From NCBI RefSeq assembly GCF_004217545.1, contig NZ_SHKY01000001.1:4650001-4714000 (forward strand): DNA of 64,000 nt. The letters run 5' to 3'. Under the pieces are notes generated by a model. The model had not been told where the DNA came from, ran no database searches, and was given only the letters and a program-made list of their open reading frames with translations. Both the position numbers and the translations under genes were made by a program. This DNA is from Krasilnikovia cinnamomea (GTDB lineage: Bacteria > Actinomycetota > Actinomycetes > Mycobacteriales > Micromonosporaceae). This document shows, one piece after another, positions 58,037 to 64,000 of this stretch. Position 1 is the first letter of the stretch. Every line of letters begins with the position of its first letter.

Positions 58037-58645
58037 GTGTCGGAACGTGTGCCGCTCGACTTCGACCCGCCGGTTCGCCAGCTGAGGGCTCTGCTGCTCG
58101 GCGTCACCGATGACGATCTCACCGCGCCCACGCCGTGCGACGGCTGGTCGGTCGGCGACCTGCTGGATCACCTGATGACCGTGACCGGCGCGTACGTGCG
58201 GGCGGCCCGCAAGCAGCCCGATCCCGACGCACCCACGCAGCCGTCGGCCGCGCACCTGCCGGCGCAGTGGCGCAGCCGCCTGCCGGTGCTGCTGGAGGAG
58301 TTGGCGACCGCGTGGAAGGACCCGGCGGCCTGGGTAGGCACCGCGCTGTCGGGCGGCGTCACCACGGCCGCGCCAGCGGTGGCGGCGGCCGCGATGAACG
58401 AGCTCACCACTCACGGCTGGGATCTCGCCCGGGCGACCGGGCAGGACTTCGCCGCGGATCCGCGCAGCCTGGAGGCGCTCGTCGGCTTCCTCGACCCGGA
58501 TCGGCCGGTGGTCACGCCGCCGACGACGGACCTGGAGGACGAGCCGACCCTGCTGGCGAAGGTGGTCGAGTTGACCGGCCGCGACCCGCACTGGCATCCG
58601 GGCAACCGCCATCATGGCGGCCGCACCACCCGCGACGCGGCCTGA
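58037..58645 (+). CDS. TIGR03086-type DinB-like/mycothiol-dependent protein
   Basis: 202 residues from GTG 58037 with GGAGGAGG six bases upstream. A four-helix DinB-like bundle: TPCDGWSVGDLLDHLM with metal-binding His near 45, AAMNELTTHGWDLARATGQ giving two further His positions. This is the TIGR03086 branch of the maleylpyruvate-isomerase N-terminal superfamily, often mycothiol S-transferases. The substrate is not known. It lies between cobB and the PBP, and is unlikely to be a cobalamin gene. Confidence 0.82.
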   Translation: MSERVPLDFDPPVRQLRALLLGVTDDDLTAPTPCDGWSVGDLLDHLMTVTGAYVRAARKQPDPDAPTQPSAAHLPAQWRSRLPVLLEELATAWKDPAAWVGTALSGGVTTAAPAVAAAAMNELTTHGWDLARATGQDFAADPRSLEALVGFLDPDRPVVTPPTTDLEDEPTLLAKVVELTGRDPHWHPGNRHHGGRTTRDAA

Positions 58646-58698
58646 CCAGCGGGCACCACGCCGGGACGCGGCCTGACCCGGCGCGCACCACGCCGCGA

Positions 58699-60879
58699 CT
58701 ACCAGTGCCGCTCGCGGTGGAAGGTCCGGGCTCCGTACACCAGGCGGTCGGGCGGCGGGGTGAACTTCAGCTTCGGCTGCCCCTCCAGGGCGTCGCGCAG
58801 CGTCTGGGCCACGGTGAACTTCGAGATCGTGCCCCGGCCCGCGCCCACATGGTGTTTGGGATTGTCCGGATCGGCCACGAACGCCGCCGCCGCCAGTTGC
58901 GGCGTGAAGCCACAGAACCACGCCGTCCGGTTGCTGTCGGTCGTGCCGCTCTTGCCGGCCACCGGCCGCCGCATGGTGCCGTACACCATGGGTGAGGTCT
59001 GCCAGCCGCCGCAGCCGCCGCGCGCGGCGCCGTAGCCGGTCACGCAGCGGGCCGCGTCGGTGGCGGCCCGGGCGACCGCCTTGGTGACGGCCTGGTGGCA
59101 GCGCGGCAGGGCGACCCGGCGGCCCTCGTAGACGACGCTGGCCCCGTCGCGGTCGTCGATGCGGCGGACCGGGATCGGCTCGCAGTACCTGCCCTCGGCC
59201 GCGACCGTGGCGAACACGTTGGCCATCTCGACCGGGGTGACGTCGCTGACGCCGAGCGTGAACGCGCCCCAGTCGTTCGCGTGGGCCGGGCTGGCGAGGG
59301 TCCGGTCCACGTCGGTACGCCACTTCAGGCCGAGCCGTTCGGCCATCCGGACCGCGTTGCGGGCGCCGACGCGCTCCTCGAGCTGCACGAAGTACGTGTT
59401 GACGGACTTGCCGAACCCGCTCCACATGGTCTGCCGGCCGTTCATCGACTTGCTGGCGTTCTGCGGGCACCAGTACTTGCCGCAGGTGGCGCGGCCGGGG
59501 GTGGTGATGTACTTCGACACGTACTTCTGCGGAGCCTTGATCGATGTGGACAGCGGCATCCCCCGGCTGAGCGCGGCCAGCAGGGTGAAGATCTTGAAGG
59601 TGGAGCCGGCCTGGTATCCGGCCATGTCCCCGCCGCCCAGCAGCGGGTTGACCGTGTTGGGCCAGTTGCCCTTGAGCTTGGCGCGCCGCTTGGCCGGGTC
59701 GCTGTGTTCGCCGTTGCGGCGCTGATCCAGCGAGTACTTCCGGTTCACCGCCATGGCGACGATGCGACCGGTGCCGGGCTGGATCACCACCTCGCCGTGG
59801 GCGAAGGTGCTGCGGCGCCGCTCCTTGTTCAGGACGTGCTTGAGGGCCGACGCCTGGATTCTCGGGTCGAGGGTGGTGACGATCCGGTAACCGCCGCGGC
59901 GCAGGTTCTCCTCGCGTTCCATCGGGGTCGCGCCGAACGCCGGCTGCTCCTGCCACCACGTACGCAGGTAGTCGCAGAAGAAGCCCCAGTTGTTGTGTCC
60001 CTTGCCCATGCTCACGCAGTCGTTGGGCGGCGTGGTCAGCTTCAGGTCGATGGGGGACTTCTTCGCAGCCGTGGCCTGCTCGGCCGTGATCGTGCCCAGC
60101 TTCAGCATCTGGTCGATCACGTAGTTGCGCCGGTCGGTGGCGGCCCCCCGGTCCCGGCTCGCCGGGTCGTACGCGCTGGGCGCCTTCACCAGCCCGGCCA
60201 GCGTGGCGGCCTGGGTCAGGGTCAGGTTCTTCGGGATGGTGGAGAAGAAGATCTGCGACGCGGAGAAGATCCCGTACGCGCGGTGGCCGAAGTAGGCCGA
60301 GTTGAGGTAGCGCTCGAGGATCTCCTCCTTGGAGACCTGCTTCTCCAGCTCGATCGCGAGCCGCATCTCGCGCAGCTTGCGGGCGGTGGTCTGCTCGGTG
60401 GCGGCCAGCGCCTCCCGTGGGGTCTTCGCGCCGTCGCGCAGCGCCATCCGGACGTACTGCATGGTGAGCGTCGACGCGCCCTGGGAGACCCCGCCGGCCT
60501 GCTGGTTGGCGACGAACGCGCGGACCACGCCCTTGGCGTCGACGCCGTTGTGCTGGTAGAACCGGGCGTCCTCGGCCGCGACGATGGCCTGCGCGATGTA
60601 CGGCGACATCTCCGCGAGCTTGGTCGGCTTGCGGTGCTCCTCGTAGAACATCGTGAGCAGGGTCTTGCCGTCGTTGGCGTAGACGTACGTGGTCTGGGCC
60701 GGCGGCACGATGGTGAGCTGGTCGGACATGTTCTCCAGCGCCTCGCTGCCCTTGCGGGCTCCGAGGCCTCCGATGGCGGCGATGGGGAACACGAGGCCCG
60801 CGACGACGAGACCCGTGATGAGCCCGGCACGTACCAGTGGGGTGATCCGCATGGTGGCGGCGAGACGGCTGCGCAGCAC
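58699..60879 (-). CDS. Class A penicillin-binding protein (bifunctional GT51/transpeptidase)
   Basis: About 726 residues from GTG 60879; ATG 60852 (717 residues) is an alternative. N-terminal anchor helix LVRAGLITGLVVAGLVFPIA; GT51 domain with catalytic Glu in AAEDARFYQHNG and GASTLTMQYVRMAL; transpeptidase with SxxK in AGSTFKIF, SxN in GKSVNTYF, and KSGT in AGKSGTTDSNRTAW. Polymerises and cross-links peptidoglycan outside the membrane. The PASTA repeats of some actinobacterial PBPs are absent. Divergent from cobC with 84 bases between. Confidence 0.92.
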   Translation of the reverse strand: MLRSRLAATMRITPLVRAGLITGLVVAGLVFPIAAIGGLGARKGSEALENMSDQLTIVPPAQTTYVYANDGKTLLTMFYEEHRKPTKLAEMSPYIAQAIVAAEDARFYQHNGVDAKGVVRAFVANQQAGGVSQGASTLTMQYVRMALRDGAKTPREALAATEQTTARKLREMRLAIELEKQVSKEEILERYLNSAYFGHRAYGIFSASQIFFSTIPKNLTLTQAATLAGLVKAPSAYDPASRDRGAATDRRNYVIDQMLKLGTITAEQATAAKKSPIDLKLTTPPNDCVSMGKGHNNWGFFCDYLRTWWQEQPAFGATPMEREENLRRGGYRIVTTLDPRIQASALKHVLNKERRRSTFAHGEVVIQPGTGRIVAMAVNRKYSLDQRRNGEHSDPAKRRAKLKGNWPNTVNPLLGGGDMAGYQAGSTFKIFTLLAALSRGMPLSTSIKAPQKYVSKYITTPGRATCGKYWCPQNASKSMNGRQTMWSGFGKSVNTYFVQLEERVGARNAVRMAERLGLKWRTDVDRTLASPAHANDWGAFTLGVSDVTPVEMANVFATVAAEGRYCEPIPVRRIDDRDGASVVYEGRRVALPRCHQAVTKAVARAATDAARCVTGYGAARGGCGGWQTSPMVYGTMRRPVAGKSGTTDSNRTAWFCGFTPQLAAAAFVADPDNPKHHVGAGRGTISKFTVAQTLRDALEGQPKLKFTPPPDRLVYGARTFHRERHW

Positions 60880-60963
60880 GTTTCTGAAGGTATGGCAAAA
60901 CCTCTCATGTTTGTACGGAACGGCCGAAGTGAGCGGCTGATCGCCGTCCGGCATGCTGAGGCG

Positions 60964-62028
60964 GTGACTACGCCGATCGACGAGGGTCTCGGGCATCACG
61001 GCGACGCCGAAGTGGCCCCCGGGTTGATCGACCTCGCCGTCAACGTGCGGCAGCAGCCGATGCCCGGCTGGCTGGCCGAGCCGATCACGGCGTCGCTGGC
61101 CCGGCTGGCCGCGTACCCGGATGCCACCGGGGCCACGGCGGCGGTCGCCGCGCGGCACGGCCGCGACCCGGCCGAGGTGCTGCTGACCGCGGGCGCGGCG
61201 CAGGCGTTCGTGCTGCTGGCGCAGGCGCTGCGCGGCGCGCGGCGCCCGGTGGTGGTGCACCCGCAGTTCACCGAACCGGAGGCCGCGCTGCGCAACGCCG
61301 GGCACGAGGTGCAGCGGGTGCTGCTCGCCCCGGCGGACGGCTTCCGGCTCGACCCGGCGCGGGTGCCCGCCGACGCCGACCTGGTCTTCGTGGGCAACCC
61401 GACCAATCCGACCTCGGTGCTGCACCCGGCGGCCGACGTGGCGGCGCTGGCCCGGCCGGGCCGGGTCCTCGTGGTGGACGAGGCGTTCGCGGACACCACC
61501 TACCGGGCGGGGGTGCCGGGGGAGCCCGAGTCGCTGGCCGGGCGCACGGACCTGCCCGGCCTGGTGGTGTTGCGCAGCCTCACCAAGACGTGGGGGCTGG
61601 CCGGGCTGCGCATCGGTTACCTGCTCGGCCCGGCCGACCTGCTGCCCCGGCTGGCGGCCGCGCAGCCGCTGTGGGCGGTGTCCACCCCGGCCCTGGCCGC
61701 CGCCACGGCGTGCGCCTCGGCGGTGGCGGTCGCCGCGGAACGCCGCATCGCCGAGGAGCTGGCCGCCGAGCGCGATCACCTGGTCGCGGGGCTGGCGGGC
61801 GTGCCGCAGGTCACTGTTGCCGGCCATCCGGCGAGCGCGTTCGTCGCCGTACACCTGCCCGGCGCCGCCGAGGTGCGCCTTGAGCTGCGCAGACGCGGCT
61901 ACGCGGTGCGGCGTGGCGACACCTTTCCAGGGCTGGGCGCCGATTGGCTGCGGGTGGCCGTGCGCGACACTGCGACCACGGACGCGTTCATCGCGACCCT
62001 GAACGACGTGCTGAAGGAGCGACAGTGA
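60964..62028 (+). CDS. cobC: Threonine-phosphate decarboxylase-like aminotransferase
   Basis: 354 residues from GTG 60964. PLP-dependent class I/II fold: GDAEVAPGLIDLAVNVRQQP at the start, FVGNPTNPTSVLHP, VLVVDEAFAD, and PLP Lys in RSLTKTWGLAGLRIGYLLGP. By position and by similarity to mycobacterial CobC it should make the aminopropanol side chain of cobalamin from threonine phosphate. Histidinol-phosphate aminotransferase is the main alternative in this superfamily. The stop overlaps the cobT start by 4 bases (GTGA). Confidence 0.87.
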   Translation: MTTPIDEGLGHHGDAEVAPGLIDLAVNVRQQPMPGWLAEPITASLARLAAYPDATGATAAVAARHGRDPAEVLLTAGAAQAFVLLAQALRGARRPVVVHPQFTEPEAALRNAGHEVQRVLLAPADGFRLDPARVPADADLVFVGNPTNPTSVLHPAADVAALARPGRVLVVDEAFADTTYRAGVPGEPESLAGRTDLPGLVVLRSLTKTWGLAGLRIGYLLGPADLLPRLAAAQPLWAVSTPALAAATACASAVAVAAERRIAEELAAERDHLVAGLAGVPQVTVAGHPASAFVAVHLPGAAEVRLELRRRGYAVRRGDTFPGLGADWLRVAVRDTATTDAFIATLNDVLKERQ

Positions 62029-63080
62029 CCTTGGAGACGACGCTGGCGGCCATCGCGCCCGCGGATCCCGCGGCCATGGCCGCGGCCCGCGACCTGCAGG
62101 CCCGCCTGACGAAGCCGGCGGGTTCGCTGGGCGAGCTGGAGGATCTTTCGGTACGGCTGGCCGGGCTGGCCCGCAGCTGCCCGCCCCCGCTGCCGCAGCC
62201 GGCGAGTGTCGCGGTGTTCGCGGGCGACCACGGCGTCCACGCCCAGGGGGTCACCCCGTGGCCGCAGGAGGTCACGGCGCAGATGGTGGCCAACTTCGTC
62301 GCGGGCGGCGCCGTGGTCAACGCGTTCGCCCGGCAGTCCGGCGCGGACGTGCTCGTGGTCGACGTGGGTGTCCAGGCTCCCGTGCCGCTGGATGCCCCGA
62401 ACCTGCTGGACGCCAACGTGCGCCGGGGCACCCGCGACCTCGCGGAGGAGCCGGCGCTGACCCGCGACGAGGCGCGCGCCGCCGTGGAGGTCGGCATCCG
62501 GGTCGCGAACGCGCTGGTCGACGGCGGCGCCGCATGCCTGATCGGCGGCGACATGGGCATCGCCAACACCACCCCCGCGGCCACCCTGATCGCGGCGTTC
62601 ACCGGCGCGGAGGCGGCGGCGGTGACCGGTCGCGGCACCGGCGTCGACGATCCGACGTACGCGCGGAAGGTGGCGGTGGTCGCGGCCGCGCTGGCCCGGC
62701 ACCAGCCTGATCCCGCCGACCCGCTGGGGGTGCTGGCCGCGGTCGGGGGGCTGGAGCACGCCGCGCTGGCCGGTTTCCTGCTGGGCGCGGCGGCCCGCCG
62801 GGTGCCGGTCATCGTCGACGGCGTCATCGCCGCGTCGGCGGCGCTGGCCGCGGCGGCGTTCGCGCCGGACGCGGTGGCCGCCATGGTCGCGGGCCACCGT
62901 TCCGTCGAGCCGGGCGCCTCGGTGGCCCTGGCCCACCTGGGCCTGACGCCGCTGCTGGATCTGGGGCTGCGCCTGGGTGAGGGCACCGGCGCGGTGCTCG
63001 CGCTGCCCGTCGTGGCCGCCGCGGTGCGGGTCCTGCACGACGTGGCCACCTTCGACTCGGCGGGGGTTTCGGAGAAGTGA
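62025..63080 (+). CDS. cobT: Nicotinate-nucleotide-dimethylbenzimidazole phosphoribosyltransferase
   Basis: 351 residues from GTG 62025 with AAGGAG upstream. Activates the lower ligand as its alpha-ribotide. LTKPAGSLGELEDLSVRLAG, VAVFAGDHGVHAQGVTPWPQ, EVTAQMVANFVAGGAVVNAFA, LIGGDMGIANTTPA, and the catalytic Glu in RLGEGTGA are all present. Overlaps cobC and the next gene by 4 bases each, so the three are tightly coupled. Confidence 0.96.
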   Translation: MTLETTLAAIAPADPAAMAAARDLQARLTKPAGSLGELEDLSVRLAGLARSCPPPLPQPASVAVFAGDHGVHAQGVTPWPQEVTAQMVANFVAGGAVVNAFARQSGADVLVVDVGVQAPVPLDAPNLLDANVRRGTRDLAEEPALTRDEARAAVEVGIRVANALVDGGAACLIGGDMGIANTTPAATLIAAFTGAEAAAVTGRGTGVDDPTYARKVAVVAAALARHQPDPADPLGVLAAVGGLEHAALAGFLLGAAARRVPVIVDGVIAASAALAAAAFAPDAVAAMVAGHRSVEPGASVALAHLGLTPLLDLGLRLGEGTGAVLALPVVAAAVRVLHDVATFDSAGVSEK

Positions 63081-64000
63081 ACCTCTACCCGCTCGCGCTG
63101 CGCCTGACCGATCGCCGGGTGCTGGTCGTCGGCGGCGGCGCGGTCGCCACCCGCCGGGTACCGGCCCTGCTGGCGGCGGGTGCCCGCGTGGAGGTTGTCG
63201 CCCCCGAGCTGACTCCCGCGCTGCGCGCGCACGCCGACGCGGGCCGGGTGACCTGGCACGCGCGCCGGTTCGCTGCGGCCGATGTGGACGGCGCCTGGCT
63301 GATCCAGGTGGCGGTGGACGACCCGGAGGCCGCCGCGCAGGTCAGCGAGGCGGCGGAGCGGGCCCAGGTGTTCTGCGTCCGGGCCGACGACCGGACCGCC
63401 GCGACCGCCTGGACCCCCGCGGTGACCCGGCACGGCGCGGTGACGGTGGCGGTCACGGACGACGGCGACCGCCGCCGCGCCCTGGCCGTACGCGACATCG
63501 TCGCGGCGGCGCTGGAGAACGGCCCGCTGGCCGGGGCGGCCGGTGGGCGCAATGCGGAGGGGGACGGGCCGGCGACCGTCGGCGGGCACGTCGCGCTGGT
63601 CGGTGCCGGACCGGGCGACCCGGAACTGATCACGGTCAAGGGGCGCCGACTGCTGGCCGGGGCGGACGTGGTGGTGGCCGACCGGCTGGTGCCCGGCATG
63701 CTGCTGGGCGAGTTGCGCGCCGAGGTCGAGTTCGTGGACGCCGCCAAGATCCCGTACGGGCCGGCGGCGGCGCAGGAGGAGATCAACCGGATCCTCGTGG
63801 AGCGGGCCCAGGCGGGCAAGTTCGTGGTCCGGCTCAAGGGCGGCGACCCGTTCGTGTTCGGCCGTGGCGGCGAGGAGGTCGTGGCGTGCGCCAAGGCCGG
63901 CGTGCCGGTCACCGTGGTGCCCGGCGTGACCAGTTCGATCGCGGCCCCGGCGCTGGGCGGCATCCCGGTCACCCACCGCGGTGTCGCGCACGAGTTCACG
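63077..64000 (+). CDS. cobA: Uroporphyrinogen-III C-methyltransferase with CysG-type N-domain (partial)
   Basis: At least 308 residues; runs off the right edge. Residues 1-150 are a precorrin-2 dehydrogenase-like Rossmann domain (LALRLTDRRVLVVGGGAVATRRVPALL, then FCVRADDR), and from about 172 the SAM-dependent methylase begins (VALVGAGPGDPELITVKGRRLL, ADVVVADRLV, RLKGGDPFVFGRGGEE, VPGVTSSIAAPA). It converts uroporphyrinogen III to precorrin-2 and possibly on to sirohydrochlorin. Shares a GTGA overlap with cobT. Confidence 0.93.
   Translation, partial: MNLYPLALRLTDRRVLVVGGGAVATRRVPALLAAGARVEVVAPELTPALRAHADAGRVTWHARRFAAADVDGAWLIQVAVDDPEAAAQVSEAAERAQVFCVRADDRTAATAWTPAVTRHGAVTVAVTDDGDRRRALAVRDIVAAALENGPLAGAAGGRNAEGDGPATVGGHVALVGAGPGDPELITVKGRRLLAGADVVVADRLVPGMLLGELRAEVEFVDAAKIPYGPAAAQEEINRILVERAQAGKFVVRLKGGDPFVFGRGGEEVVACAKAGVPVTVVPGVTSSIAAPALGGIPVTHRGVAHEFT

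Noticed and set aside
57884..60898. Minus-strand reading of about 1000 residues across the PBP region
   Set aside because: Arg/Gly/Ala-rich shadow in another frame of the PBP gene; the true frame has all PBP motifs.
1..64000. CRISPR arrays, restriction-modification or other named defence systems
   Set aside because: No regularly spaced repeats with unique spacers and no methylase-nuclease pairs are visible; the only conflict-type locus is the toxin remnant.

Overview
The window is chromosomal DNA of a high-GC actinomycete, most likely a member of the Micromonosporaceae (Actinoplanes-like). The signs are strong G/C bias at third codon positions, many GTG starts, a complete conservon (NIT/HAMP kinase, roadblock, DUF742, GTPase), an actinobacterial c-di-AMP riboswitch in front of an NlpC/P60 hydrolase, a MhuD-type haem-degrading enzyme, a mycobacterial-type LexA box and scattered cobalamin genes. 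The genus is inference.

1-8.7 kb: end of a GH20 hexosaminidase, a membrane M48 peptidase, a Pro/Ser/Thr-rich surface protein, the four-gene conservon and a seven-bladed-propeller lactonase. 8.9-17.7 kb: a solute-binding/VWA surface protein, then a xylose locus with a divergent ROK repressor, xylA, xylB, an MFS carrier and a convergent GH13 glucosidase. 17.8-25.8 kb: an MHYT sensor, small membrane proteins, a thymidylate-kinase-like protein, an SDR, a group 2 sigma factor, the riboswitch-controlled NlpC/P60 hydrolase and several small DUF genes. 26-37.4 kb: a GAF-ANTAR regulator, a MhuD homologue, a MarR/DHA2 efflux pair, a methyltransferase, an orphan LuxR regulator, a DUF4097-like surface protein, serA, an aminoglycoside-phosphotransferase-like kinase, an OhrR-like MarR and a GNAT enzyme.

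37.5-43.15 kb looks like a decayed genomic island on the 3' side of tRNA-Arg(TCT). It has two orphan hypothetical genes, an intact IS3-family element with a canonical -1 slippery heptamer, a YbjQ gene cut off by that element, a frameshifted and internally deleted tyrosine integrase, an intact putative immunity gene and the wreck of a polymorphic toxin (pretoxin, Hint and RNase-like tip) with frameshifts and a nonsense codon.

43.2-64 kb: an alpha/beta hydrolase, an SSB paralogue, cobD-cobQ, a P-loop kinase, a second M48 peptidase, an M20 peptidase, an FAD monooxygenase, an SOS-box-fronted small ORF with an ATP-dependent DNA ligase, SURF1, cobB, a DinB-like protein, a class A PBP and, divergent from it, the tightly overlapping cobC-cobT-cobA/cysG operon that runs off the right edge. 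Together cobD, cobQ, cobB, cobC, cobT and cobA supply much of corrin methylation, amidation, lower-ligand and nucleotide-loop chemistry. The CobB here lacks its glutaminase cysteine, which is the most surprising enzymatic observation in the window. Start codons were chosen by ribosome-binding sites and family length. All family names come from reading the sequence; no search was run.
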